Notes under the pieces: generated by a model | What the model saw: the letters and a program-made list of their open reading frames with translations, nothing else | Databases searched by the model: none | Told to the model about the DNA's origin: nothing | Program-made: the position numbers and the translations under genes | NCBI GenBank assembly: GCA_012515235.1 | Contig: JAAYYU010000070.1 | Span: 1 to 57,959, forward strand | DNA length: 57,959 bases | Direction of reading: 5' to 3' | DNA from: Candidatus Anammoximicrobium sp. | Lineage (GTDB): Bacteria > Planctomycetota > Planctomycetia > Pirellulales > Pirellulaceae | Shown here: piece by piece, positions 26,505-34,925 of the stretch | Layout of the letters: each line of letters starts with the position of its first letter | How positions within the stretch are numbered: position 1 is the stretch's first letter

Positions 26505-27794
26505 ATGCGGATCGGCCGAGTATCTTGCGGACTGGTCTTTGCGCTGCTGGCGTGTGTCGGGCAAGCTGGCGGGGACGAGGGGAGCGGGCCACGGGATACC
26601 CCACCGCCGCAAGCGACGGCTTCCCCCGGCCTGACGCTAGCCGATTTGGAGGCCATCGCCAGCGAATCGAATCCGACGCTCCAGCAAGCGGCGATGGCGA
26701 TCCAAGCCGCCCGTGGACGCTGCCTTCAAGCGGGCCTGTATCCCAATCCGGAGTTCAACTACATCGGCGATGAAATCGGCAACGACGGAACCCAGGGCCT
26801 GCAGGGCGCGGGGTTCACGCAAGAGATCGTGACGGCCAACAAACGGCAACTCAGCGCGGCGACGGCCAGCTATGAGGTGGAAGAGGCCCGCTGCGGCTGG
26901 GAATCGCAACGGATGCGCATCCTCAACGACGTCCGCGTCGGTTACTACCTGGTGTTGCTCGCCCAGAAGACGTTGGCGATCAGCGAACAACTGGTGCGCA
27001 TCGGAGACGAGGGCCTGCAGACGACCGAGAAGTTGCGGACCGCCAAGGCGGTCAGTCTGACGGACGTGTTGCAGGCGCGCATCGAAGCCCAGACGGCCCG
27101 GTTGAGCTTGAATCAGGCCGAGAACCGTCACCGGGCGGCTTGGCGCCAGCTGGCGACTGTCTTGGGCCGGCCCAACCTGGAGCCGTCACCGCTGGCCGGC
27201 GACGTGGACGCCGACTTGCCAGACTTGAATTGGGACAACGTCCTGCAACGCGTGCTGACGCACAGCCCGGAATTGGCCGGAGCCTTGGCCGGCGTCGAGC
27301 GGGCGCGGAGCAACGTGGCGCTGCAATGCGCCAGTCGGCGGCCCAACATCAGCATCGCGGCGGCGGCCAAGTATGACACGGGCAGCTACGATTCGGTCGC
27401 CGATTTGGGCCTGGTCGTGCCGCTGCCGCTGTTCGACCGCAATCAGGGGAACATCCTCGCCGCCCAGGCGGAATTGATCGCCGCGGAAAACGAAGTGCAG
27501 CGCGTGGGGCTGGATCTGCAGAACCGGCTGGCGGTCGCCTTCGAGCAATACGCCAATGCGCGGCGGCAGGTCGAGACCTATCTCGCCAGGATTCTGCCCG
27601 ACGCCAAACAGTCGCTGGACCTGGTCAACGCCGGATACCGGGCGGGCGAATTCGATTACTTGCAGGTGCTGACCGCCCAGCGGACTTATTTCAGCGTCAC
27701 TCTCGACTATCTGCAGAGCCTGGAACAGTTACGGGCCAGCGCCGTCGAACTGGAAGGGATGCTGCTCCGCGACAGCCTGACGGCGGGCCCGTAG
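26505..27794 (+). CDS. TolC-family outer membrane efflux protein (CzcC/CusC type)
   Basis: 429 aa. ATG 26505 is preceded by GGGGGGGA and starts a signal peptide (RIGRVSCGLVFALLACVGQAGG). The mature chain has the two-fold repeated layout of TolC proteins: LTLADLEAIASESNPTLQQAAMAIQAARGR, AGLYPNPEFNYIGDEIG, a long helical section, and a second repeat ending in NAGYRAGEFDYLQVLTAQRTYF. This pattern fits the CzcC/CusC branch that partners RND metal efflux pumps. No adaptor or RND pump gene follows; instead the gene ends in a repeat-rich gap, so it is an orphan here or its operon was broken. It acts as an outer-membrane channel. Confidence 0.82.
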   Translation: MRIGRVSCGLVFALLACVGQAGGDEGSGPRDTPPPQATASPGLTLADLEAIASESNPTLQQAAMAIQAARGRCLQAGLYPNPEFNYIGDEIGNDGTQGLQGAGFTQEIVTANKRQLSAATASYEVEEARCGWESQRMRILNDVRVGYYLVLLAQKTLAISEQLVRIGDEGLQTTEKLRTAKAVSLTDVLQARIEAQTARLSLNQAENRHRAAWRQLATVLGRPNLEPSPLAGDVDADLPDLNWDNVLQRVLTHSPELAGALAGVERARSNVALQCASRRPNISIAAAAKYDTGSYDSVADLGLVVPLPLFDRNQGNILAAQAELIAAENEVQRVGLDLQNRLAVAFEQYANARRQVETYLARILPDAKQSLDLVNAGYRAGEFDYLQVLTAQRTYFSVTLDYLQSLEQLRASAVELEGMLLRDSLTAGP

Positions 27795-27873
27795 GCGACA
27801 CGGCATCGCCGCGCGGCTCCGCGACGCGCTTTTGCCCGCGGAGCGAGCGCACGGCGGAGCCGAGCGGATTGGC

Positions 27874-28021
27874 GTGGCACGGCTGCTATGTTAGCCGTGC
27901 CTGCGCTGCGGACCCGCGTTGATATCGAGAGAACTCGCTCGTTCGTCGAAAACCGGCGCGGCGCATTCTGAGGCAAGGTCCCGTCGCACTTCAGGCACGG
28001 CTAACATAGCAGCCGTGCCAC
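27874..28021. repeat. REP-like pair: perfect 30-bp inverted repeat, each arm itself a hairpin
   Basis: Arm 27874-27903 and arm 27992-28021 are exact inverted copies. Within each arm ggcacggct pairs with agccgtgcc around an 8-nt loop, giving a hairpin inside a hairpin. The 88-bp spacer carries no ORF. It lies after the TolC-like gene and suggests a mobile palindromic element of the REP/BIME or MITE kind. Confidence 0.75.
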
Positions 28022-28061
28022 GAGCTGGGCCACACCCGTCACGAGCAGGGCCACGCCCGTC
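28020..28061. repeat. two-unit 21-bp tandem repeat
   Basis: The unit acgag(c)(t/a)gggccac(a/g)cccgtc occurs twice, directly abutting the right arm of the preceding inverted repeat. The two units differ at two positions. Confidence 0.55.
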
Positions 28062-28150
28062 TCGGGAGTACACGTACCGGCTGAGCTTCTGCTGTAGTCG
28101 CGAGGGGTGCCGCAAGCGGGTCACGCCGCCGTCGGTGCGTTTTCTCGGTC

Positions 28151-28189
28151 AATGAAAAAGACACCCGACCCCCTTTTCGTCTTTTCATT
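28151..28189 (-). terminator. hairpin after queA, possible terminator
   Basis: aatgaaaaagac (28151-28162) and gtcttttcatt (28179-28189) pair with one bulged base. Read on the minus strand the stem ends in a TTTTT run, right after the queA stop codon. The loop contains a GGGGGTCGGG word resembling other palindromic repeats in this window, so it may instead be a repeat. Confidence 0.5.
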
Positions 28190-29234
28190 AGAGAATCAGC
28201 ATGGCGTCGCCGTAGCTGTAGAAGCGGTACGCCTGGCGGATGGCTTCGTCGTACGCGCGGCGGATCAACTCGTCGCCTCCGAAGGTGCGCACGAGAATCA
28301 GCAGCGTGCTCTTGGGCAGATGGAAATTCGTCAGCAGGGCGTCCACCGCGCGGAACTGATAGGGCGGGCGGATGAACAACTCCGTCTCGCCTTGCCACGC
28401 CTGCAACGGGCCGCAGGCGGCGGCGGTCTCCAGCGTCCGGACGACCGTGGTCCCCACCGCGACGATCCGGCCTCCGGCGGCGCGGATGCCGTCCAGGCGG
28501 GCGGCGGTCGGAGCGTCGATGCAGGCCCACTCGGCGTGCATCGGATGCTCGTCCAGAGTGGCCGCGCTGATCGGGCGGAACGTTCCCAGGCCGACGTGCA
28601 AGGTGACGCGGCAGATCTCAATCCCGCCGTCCTGCAACTCCTTCAGCAACGCCGGCGTGAAGTGCAGGCCGGCGGTGGGAGCAGCGACCGCGCCGGGTTT
28701 TTCCGCATACACGGTCTGATAGGTCTCCCGGTCGGCGTCGACCATCTCGCCGTCGCGAATGTACGGCGGCAACGGCACTCGGCCCACCCGCTCCAACAAC
28801 ACCAGGGCGTCCTCGGCGTCGTCCGGCCGCGCGGCCCACAACCCGGGACCGACTTGATCCAGCAGCAGCAGCCGGCAGGCGTCCCGCCCGTCCCGGTCCT
28901 GCAACGTCACGGTCTCGCCCGGTTTGATCTTGCCGCGCGTCTTGGCCAGGATCTTCCAGACGCCGTGATCGTCGCGGTCCAAGTAGAGCCCCTCCCAGCG
29001 GCCGCGCGTTTGCGTGCGATAGCCGGCCAGCCGCGCCGGAACGACGCGGGTGTCGTTCAGCACCAGGCCGTCGCCGGGGGCGAGAAACGCCGGCAACTCC
29101 CGCACGAAATGGTGCTCCAGCGTCTGCGTCTGGCGCCGCACGACCAGCAGCCGAGCGTCGCTGCGCTGCGGCAGCGGATGTTGCGCGATCAGGGCGCGCG
29201 GCAGATGGTAATCGTACGATTCAAGCTCGGACAT
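28188..29234 (-). CDS. queA: S-adenosylmethionine:tRNA ribosyltransferase-isomerase
   Basis: 348 aa, the standard length. It transfers and rearranges the ribose of SAM onto preQ1 in tRNA to give epoxyqueuosine, the penultimate step of queuosine synthesis. Family landmarks are YDYHLPRALIAQHPLPQRSDARLLV at the start, VLNDTRVVPARL, VGRVPLPPYI, the strongly conserved AAPTAGLHFT (about 184-193), GTFRPI, HAEW and NFHLPKSTLLILV near the end. ATG 29234 is supported by GGAGGTGAT about ten bases upstream. It stands alone here and is cytoplasmic. The call is secure. Confidence 0.96.
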   Translation of the reverse strand: MSELESYDYHLPRALIAQHPLPQRSDARLLVVRRQTQTLEHHFVRELPAFLAPGDGLVLNDTRVVPARLAGYRTQTRGRWEGLYLDRDDHGVWKILAKTRGKIKPGETVTLQDRDGRDACRLLLLDQVGPGLWAARPDDAEDALVLLERVGRVPLPPYIRDGEMVDADRETYQTVYAEKPGAVAAPTAGLHFTPALLKELQDGGIEICRVTLHVGLGTFRPISAATLDEHPMHAEWACIDAPTAARLDGIRAAGGRIVAVGTTVVRTLETAAACGPLQAWQGETELFIRPPYQFRAVDALLTNFHLPKSTLLILVRTFGGDELIRRAYDEAIRQAYRFYSYGDAMLIL

Positions 29235-29543
29235 GGGCGTGCATCACCTCCGGGATACGGGCCAGTATAGCGATGGCGCCGGGCAGGGGAAATGGCGTGG
29301 ACTGTCCGGAATCTGCGGCTTGTGTCAGGACCAGCCGCGACAGAATTCCTGCGGGTGTCGCGGCGGCCGCGCGGAGCGATTGCCGAGAGGCGGACGACCC
29401 GCTATGGTGAACTCAGGCTGCGTGGCAGCTCAACTCTCGACGGCGTCAACGAACTTGTCTGCCGGATTGCCTCTTCGCCGCTCCGGCGTCTGGGACGCAG
29501 CGCCAGGGTTTCCGGTCTCGTTCAAACAACAGGAGTTTTTTCG

Positions 29544-30665
29544 ATGGATGCCTTTTGTTTTCTGGCGGCAGTGGTCGTGTCCGTTTCCGGTTGGGGATCA
29601 GAGGATTCCATTCCGCAGGTGGACATCGACACCCAGAACCGTGTCTTCCAGGAATTGTGGGGCGAGCGATTCGTCTGGAAATACGACAGCTTGCCCAGCG
29701 AGGGCAGCGCGCCCGAATTCCGCATGCCTTATGCGGGCTACATCTATCCGGATTCGATTGGCGGCACGTACCGTTCGCTGAGGAAGTACGATCAGGCGTT
29801 TTACCCCGGCCGCGGTCCCGCAGAGGCCTTTGAGTGGTCCGACATCGCCGCCCACAAACAGGTCGTGACCCGGCAAGTCCGCCAGGGCAACCGCCGGTTC
29901 GGCTCGCGTCTGGTCACCGTCCGCTCCTACGGCACTCCCTACTGGCACGGCCACTGCAACGGCTGGGCGGCGGCGGCGATCCGTCATGGCGAGCCTCAGC
30001 GAAGCGTGACCAAGAACGGCGTCGTCTTTGCGCCGTCCGACATCAAGTCGCTGCTCGCCGAACTGTACACGTACTCGGAAATCGTCGACCTGGGCGGCGA
30101 GAACTACGGCAACGTGCATCCGGGCACGCTGCACGCCGTGCTGGCCAACTGGCTCGGCCGCCACGCGCACCCGATCGGCATGGAAGCGATGCCGGGTCGG
30201 GAGAAATGGAATTATCCGATTTACGGCTTCAGCACATCGGCGACAAAACGGTCGGAGGGGCGGCACGTCGAGGTCAGAATGGAGCTGAAGTACGTCTTGA
30301 ATATCAGCCGGGAGCAGGACCAGGCGCCGCAAAACGGCCGGACCAAGTATTTCCACTACCTGCTGAACCTGGATGCCGCCGGCAACATCGTGGGCGGTTA
30401 CTACTACCGCGACAGTTCCCAGATCGACTTGCTGTGGGTCGCGCGCTATCCGCTTGCCGGAGGCCAGGAAGGGAACGAGCAGGGCAATCCCCATCTGAAG
30501 GTCAGCGACGTGCTGGCCCTCTGGCGCGCCTCGGTCGATAAGGACACGGTCGCCAAGTGGGTCAACATCGAGCCGGTCCCGAAGAAACGCAGCAGCATCG
30601 CCCAGACGCCGATCCCGGCGGACAGCGTCGTTCGCGCGGACCCGGACGCCGCTGACGCGCGTTAG
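29544..30665 (+). CDS. secreted transglutaminase-elicitor-like protein
   Basis: 373 aa. ATG 29544 has AGGAG upstream and gives a short signal peptide (MDAFCFLAAVVVSVSGWG); the in-frame extension to 29292 is unlikely. The core has PYWHGHCNGWAAAAI with a candidate nucleophilic Cys near 139, VFAPSDIKSLLAELYTYSE, and HPGTLHAVLANWLGRHAHPIGME with candidate catalytic His. This resembles the bacterial members of the transglutaminase-elicitor family known from the oomycete GP42 protein. It would act outside the cytoplasm on protein Gln/Lys or related amides. The C-terminal tail is polar and low in complexity. Assignment is by motif recognition only. Confidence 0.6.
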   Translation: MDAFCFLAAVVVSVSGWGSEDSIPQVDIDTQNRVFQELWGERFVWKYDSLPSEGSAPEFRMPYAGYIYPDSIGGTYRSLRKYDQAFYPGRGPAEAFEWSDIAAHKQVVTRQVRQGNRRFGSRLVTVRSYGTPYWHGHCNGWAAAAIRHGEPQRSVTKNGVVFAPSDIKSLLAELYTYSEIVDLGGENYGNVHPGTLHAVLANWLGRHAHPIGMEAMPGREKWNYPIYGFSTSATKRSEGRHVEVRMELKYVLNISREQDQAPQNGRTKYFHYLLNLDAAGNIVGGYYYRDSSQIDLLWVARYPLAGGQEGNEQGNPHLKVSDVLALWRASVDKDTVAKWVNIEPVPKKRSSIAQTPIPADSVVRADPDAADAR

Positions 30666-30686
30666 CGCTGGGCCAGGAACGGTTTT

Positions 30687-30732
30687 GTCGAGCGGAGTTC
30701 ATTCCGCCCGCGCGGGGCAAGGTCCGCTCGAC
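30687..30732. repeat. hairpin between convergent genes
   Basis: gtcgagcgga (30687-30696) and tccgctcgac (30723-30732) form a perfect 10-bp stem with a 26-nt loop between the transglutaminase-like gene and lysA. No T-tract follows on either strand, so terminator function is only possible. Confidence 0.45.
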
Positions 30733-30778
30733 GAGAAAAATAGGGGCTGGATCCTGGGCTGCGCCTCGTTCGGCTCGG

Positions 30779-32047
30779 TCAGGGCACGATCTCGCCGCGC
30801 ACCAAATCCTCGAACGTCTGCCGTTCGCGGATCAAGTGATCGCGGCCGTTGCGGATCAACACCTCGGCGGCCAGCGGCTTCGAGTTGTAATTCGAGCCCA
30901 TGACGAAGCCGTAGGCGCCCGCGCAACCGATCACGAGATAGTCGCCGACAGCCGCGGCCGGCAAGTCCCGCTGGCAAACGAAGCCGCCTTCCTGTTGTGT
31001 GAAGATGTCCCCGGATTCGCACAAGGGACCGCCGACGACGACCGGTTGCACGGGCCGGCGGACGGCGCCGCCGTCCAGCGGCGCGACGGCCAGCGGGTGA
31101 TGCGCCCCGTACAGGATCGGCCGCGCGAGATTATTGAACCCCGCATCGACCAGGTAGAAGAGGTTCTGCCCCATCCGTTTCACGGCGCGGATTTCGGTGA
31201 CCAGGTAGCCGCTTTCCGCCACCACGTAGCGGCCCGGTTCGATCTCCAGCCTGACGGGATGCTGAAAGGCGCGTTCGAGCCGCTGGCGGGTGCCGTCCCA
31301 CAGGCGAAAGTACTCGTCCAAGTCCACGTAGGATTGACCCTCGTGGTACGGCACAGGCAGTCCGCCGCCGGCGCTGATCGAGGTCACCGTTCTGCCCACC
31401 GTCAAGGCGGCCTTTTCCAAAGCCCCGCAGACCTGCGACAAATGCTCCAGGTCCGTGCCCGAGCCAATGTGCATATGCACGCCCGTGACCGCCAAGCCAT
31501 GATGGTCCGCGCGCCGCAGACAGGCGTCCAGTTGTTCGTGCCAGATGCCGTGCTTGGACTGCTCGCCGCCGGTGTTCGTCTTCTGACTGTGGCCGTGCCC
31601 AAAACCGGGGTTGATCCGCAGCGTGAGGTTTCGGCCCGGCGCGACTTCGCCCAACTGTTCGATCATGTCCGGCGAGCCGGCGTTGACGTGGATGTCGTGC
31701 GTGCGGACCAGGTCCAGCGACTCGCCGTCGAAGATGTCCGCCGTGTAAACCAGGGGCGGCGGATCGCCATGGGCCGCGTAACCGGCGGCCAAGGCGCGGC
31801 GGATCTCGCCGGCGCTGACCGTGTCCACCACCGCGCCGGCGCGCCTCACCAGATCCAGGATCGCCAGATTGGAACAGGCTTTCTGAGCATAGCGGACAAC
31901 GTCGAAAGCGCGCAAATCGCCGATCCGCTCGACGATCTTGGCCGCGTCGTACACGTAGAACGGCGTCGTGTACCGCCGCGCCAATTCGACGACCGGAATG
32001 CCGGCGATTTCAGTACACAGCGTGGGAAAGGAGCCTACGGTTGGCAT
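30779..32047 (-). CDS. lysA: diaminopimelate decarboxylase
   Basis: 422 aa from ATG 32047, which begins near the conserved TPFYVYD strand; a longer frame to 32134 adds unrelated residues. It is a fold-type III PLP enzyme that makes L-lysine from meso-diaminopimelate. Seen: the PLP lysine in YAQKACSN, VDTVSAGEI, GVHMHIGSGT, a glycine-rich SAGGGLPVPY loop for phosphate binding, EPGRYVVAESGYLV and GGPLCESGDIF with the active-site Cys contributed across the dimer. The motif HSQKTNTGGEQSKHGIW fits the LysA substrate loop. It is monocistronic and convergent with the gene to its left. Confidence 0.93.
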   Translation of the reverse strand: MPTVGSFPTLCTEIAGIPVVELARRYTTPFYVYDAAKIVERIGDLRAFDVVRYAQKACSNLAILDLVRRAGAVVDTVSAGEIRRALAAGYAAHGDPPPLVYTADIFDGESLDLVRTHDIHVNAGSPDMIEQLGEVAPGRNLTLRINPGFGHGHSQKTNTGGEQSKHGIWHEQLDACLRRADHHGLAVTGVHMHIGSGTDLEHLSQVCGALEKAALTVGRTVTSISAGGGLPVPYHEGQSYVDLDEYFRLWDGTRQRLERAFQHPVRLEIEPGRYVVAESGYLVTEIRAVKRMGQNLFYLVDAGFNNLARPILYGAHHPLAVAPLDGGAVRRPVQPVVVGGPLCESGDIFTQQEGGFVCQRDLPAAAVGDYLVIGCAGAYGFVMGSNYNSKPLAAEVLIRNGRDHLIRERQTFEDLVRGEIVP

Positions 32048-32282
32048 GGTTGGTCTCGCGTCGGGAGAATTGGAAGTGAGGAAACTGTACCGGATTCGTT
32101 TGGACAAGAGAAGTACACCGCCCGTTTGGATCAAGTCCGCAGGGACGCGCCGTCGGCGGTGCCGGCGTGCCTGAGCCCGTCCTGTCGCGGTCGGCGCGGC
32201 CGCTGCCAGTGCTAGCCGCCTTGGCCCGGACGCCCGCGGGAGAAGTTTTTCGCCGAATTGATCTTGGACGCCGTCTCGGCAG

Positions 32283-32297
32283 TCGCTAAGTTAGCGA
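32283..32297. promoter_or_regulatory. 15-bp palindrome upstream of a lipoprotein gene
   Basis: tcgctaa-g-ttagcga lies 78 bp before the lipoprotein start, in the gap divergent from lysA. It could be an operator or a short hairpin; no -35/-10 pair is clear. Confidence 0.35.
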
Positions 32298-32374
32298 TTG
32301 GGTTTGTTGTCGTCTCGTCCAGGGCTTGGTGGGGGCCGTCCTTCAACCTGCCTTTGGCGGAAAGGAATCTGCCA

Positions 32375-33022
32375 ATGAAGTGGCTTGCCGCCGTTCTGAT
32401 CGCGGTTGTGGGTCTGTGCGGATGCAAGAGTTCCCAGACCCCGTTCAACACGTTGGCGCCCTTTGGCGCGTCGCGCGTGCCGCCGCCGTCCACGACGGTC
32501 GGCGCGACGGGCGCGTACTACAACCGCACGGCGACGCCCCCGGCCGCGACGCCTGCGCAGCCCAACGCTGCGAGCAATCCAGCGGCGGGCGCCGCCACCG
32601 GACAGAAGGCCTCCAGCCTCAATTCCAGCGGTGCCAGCGAAGCCTGGCAACTGAGTCCCAAGACGGCCGGCACAGGGACCTCGTCGCCGTCGCCGGTCGC
32701 TTCGTCCCAGGCCTCCGCTGTTCGCCCCGCGTCCTACGCGGCGGGGACGGCGGCCGCGTCTGCCTCCGGATCACTGCGGCTCAGCGGCATGCCGGTCAAC
32801 GATGCGACCAGCAGTCCGGCGGGCAGCGAACCGGCCAGGTTTGTGGCTTCCGGTTCGGCCGTCGAAATCTCCGAGTTGCCCAAGGCGCTCGCCACGCCGG
32901 CGCCCGTAACCGCCAATTCCACCGCTGGCGGCGTGGTGGTGGCCTCGGCCCAAGCCAGCGACCAGCCCGCACCGGCCGCGTCGCCGGCCGCCTCGACGCT
33001 GCAGTGGCGGTCCCGGCCCTGA
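32375..33022 (+). CDS. low-complexity lipoprotein
   Basis: 215 aa. ATG 32375 follows AAAGGA. The leader MKWLAAVLIAVVGLCGC ends in a clear lipobox with the lipidated Cys at 17. The rest is almost entirely Ala, Ser, Pro, Thr and Gly, without recognisable domain or predicted fold, as expected for a surface spacer or disordered lipoprotein. It is located just before the ATP-grasp gene (11 bp gap) and probably co-transcribed with it, but no functional link can be argued. Confidence 0.75.
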   Translation: MKWLAAVLIAVVGLCGCKSSQTPFNTLAPFGASRVPPPSTTVGATGAYYNRTATPPAATPAQPNAASNPAAGAATGQKASSLNSSGASEAWQLSPKTAGTGTSSPSPVASSQASAVRPASYAAGTAAASASGSLRLSGMPVNDATSSPAGSEPARFVASGSAVEISELPKALATPAPVTANSTAGGVVVASAQASDQPAPAASPAASTLQWRSRP

Positions 33023-33033
33023 CGTGAATCGCG

Positions 33034-34077
33034 GTGATGGCCCAGCGGTTTTTCCTGTACGAGTACCTCACGGCCGGCGGGGCCTTTGCGAATCCGGACT
33101 CCCGCCGCGCCGACTGGGAGCCGTCCATCGTCCGCGAAGGAGCCGCCATGATCGCGGCGCTGGCGCGGGACTTCCTCGCGATCGCCGGGACGGAAGTCGT
33201 GCTGCTGCGGGACTTCCGCCACACGGGCCTGCCCTTGCCGGATTGTCCGCAAATCGAGATTCACAGCGCCCCGCAAGAACGCGAGATCTTTGCTCGGCTC
33301 GCGGCGACCTGCGCCGGGACGCTGCTCATCGCCCCGGAGCAGAACCAGACGCTGCTCCAGCGTACACGCTGGGCTGAAGCGGCCGGCGCGTCGCTGCTGT
33401 CTCCGGATTCCGCGTTCGTGTCCATTGCCTCCGACAAGAATCGCACCGCCGATCTGCTCCGGCAACACGGCGTACCGGTTCCTCTGGGAGGCGTCTTTCG
33501 GCCAGGCGATCGGCTGCCCCGCGACGTTCGTTATCCCGCCGTGCTCAAGCCATCCGACGGCGCCGGCTCCCTCGGCGTCCAACGGGTCAGCGGCCCGGAG
33601 AGCCACTACGACGCGGAGCTGCTGGGGGCGTCCGCCCGGCTTGAAGCCCTGTGCCCCGGCGTGGCGGCCAGCGTCGCCGTGCTGTGTGGACCGCGCATCC
33701 GTCAACCGCTGCCGCCGTGCCTGCAGCGGTTGAGTAACGACGGTCGCTTTCGATACCTGGGCGGAGCGGTGCCGATCGAGCCGGCGCTGGCAGATCGCGC
33801 ACAGCGGTTGGCTCTGACGACGCTGGCTTGCCTCCCGCCGGCGCGCGGTTATGTCGGCGTCGATTTGATCCTGGGACCGGCGGACGACGGCAGCGGGGAT
33901 GTCATCGTCGAAATCAATCCGCGGCTGACGACGTCGTACCTGGGCCTGCGGCGTCTGGCGCGCGCGAACCTGGCCGCAGCGATGCTCGACGTCGCCGCCG
34001 GCCGCGCCGCCGACTTGCGTTGGATCCGGCAGCAAGTGGAATTCACGACCGAGGAACAAATCCTGTTTCATCCTTGA
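33034..34077 (+). CDS. ATP-grasp ligase, MfnD-like
   Basis: 347 aa from GTG 33034 (ATG 33037 is equally possible). The N-terminus FFLYEYLTAGGAF and REGAAMIAALARDF resemble the tyramine-glutamate ligase MfnD and its homologues in methylotrophic bacteria. The ATP-grasp core has YPAVLKPSDGAGSLGVQRV (phosphate-binding loop, about 170-188) and VIVEINPRLTTSYLGL (metal-binding Glu/Asn near 293). In organisms with tetrahydromethanopterin-linked C1 metabolism, which many planctomycetes have, this enzyme belongs to methanofuran-type cofactor synthesis. That link is inference; other H4MPT genes are not in the window. Confidence 0.65.
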   Translation: MMAQRFFLYEYLTAGGAFANPDSRRADWEPSIVREGAAMIAALARDFLAIAGTEVVLLRDFRHTGLPLPDCPQIEIHSAPQEREIFARLAATCAGTLLIAPEQNQTLLQRTRWAEAAGASLLSPDSAFVSIASDKNRTADLLRQHGVPVPLGGVFRPGDRLPRDVRYPAVLKPSDGAGSLGVQRVSGPESHYDAELLGASARLEALCPGVAASVAVLCGPRIRQPLPPCLQRLSNDGRFRYLGGAVPIEPALADRAQRLALTTLACLPPARGYVGVDLILGPADDGSGDVIVEINPRLTTSYLGLRRLARANLAAAMLDVAAGRAADLRWIRQQVEFTTEEQILFHP

Positions 34078-34210
34078 CGGCAGGAAGGCCGGTGCTACCC
34101 TAAGCAGCATACGAGTCGTCCCAGGCGACGCCGTCGAGAGAATCAGGGAGCGAGGCATGTCTCGCCGTTGCGTGCAGTTGTCGTGAGGAGCATTAGGAAA
34201 GGATCCGCCT

Positions 34211-34645
34211 ATGATGATTCGCTGCCTTGGGTTGTTTGGATTGCTGACGGGAATTGCGGTGGCCGGCACCGGGTGTGGAGCGAGTGACGGCCGGGTCGAA
34301 GTTTCGGGCGAGGTGGCCTTCGACGGGCAACCGGTCCAGGCGGGAATGGTAAGCTTCGAGCCGAGCGGAGGCGGGGCTCCGCCTCAGAGTGCGACGATCG
34401 AAAACGGCAAGTACCAGGCGGTGCTGGAACCCGGTCAATACCTGGTCCGGATCACCGCAGCGGATTTGGCGAAGATGGGGCCGCCGTCGGATGACATCCA
34501 TGCTCCGGCGCCCGCCTTCGTTCCGCTGTTGCCTCCGCCATGGAACGAGCAGAGCCAGCTGACCGTGGAGATCAAACCGGGCGCGACGACCCATCATTTC
34601 CGCGGCGCCAAAGGGCAAGCGCCGAAGGTCGAAAGTGACGCCTAA
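34211..34645 (+). CDS. small carboxypeptidase-regulatory-like lipoprotein
   Basis: 144 aa, with AGGAAAGGA before the start. The leader ([21 protein letters not shown]) ends in a lipobox-like TGC. The mature part is a single beta-sandwich of the type [23 protein letters not shown] ... [16 protein letters not shown], as in many planctomycete lipoproteins located directly next to DUF1559 genes, as here. The family's role is unknown; an envelope-structural or secretion-associated function is often assumed because of this pairing. Confidence 0.8.
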   Translation: MMIRCLGLFGLLTGIAVAGTGCGASDGRVEVSGEVAFDGQPVQAGMVSFEPSGGGAPPQSATIENGKYQAVLEPGQYLVRITAADLAKMGPPSDDIHAPAPAFVPLLPPPWNEQSQLTVEIKPGATTHHFRGAKGQAPKVESDA

Positions 34646-34646
34646 C

Positions 34647-34742
34647 AGCCTGTTGAAAGAATGGACCGGCTCCCAACGGGGTTGGAGAAATCCAAGCAGA
34701 ACGCCCAGCGCGAGGTGCCTGGCCTCTTCTTTCAACAAGCGG
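34647..34742. repeat. small inverted-repeat element
   Basis: tgttgaaagaa at 34651-34661 and ttctttcaaca at 34727-34737 are exact inverted copies, with similar agcc-type words just outside. The element begins immediately after the stop codon of the lipoprotein gene and lies within the 280-bp gap before the DUF1559 gene. No ORF is carried. A MITE or decayed insertion-sequence end is likely. Confidence 0.55.
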
Positions 34743-34925
34743 CTTACCGCTCCGTCGCGATTTCTACTTGTACGTTTCTGCTCAGAGCAGACGCATCAGG
34801 AGAAAGTCGTGGAATTCCGCCCTGCAGAACCCAGGACTCCGGTCCGCGGAAGGCTTGGGGGCGGTTTGGATGAGTCCCTCGATTACGATGCCGTAATCAT
34901 CATGTCTGGTCTTGGGAGGTGTGCG

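Noticed and set aside
27891..28155. Short overlapping frames in the repeat region after the TolC gene
   Set aside because: They consist of translated inverted and tandem repeats on both strands and have no RBS or domain.
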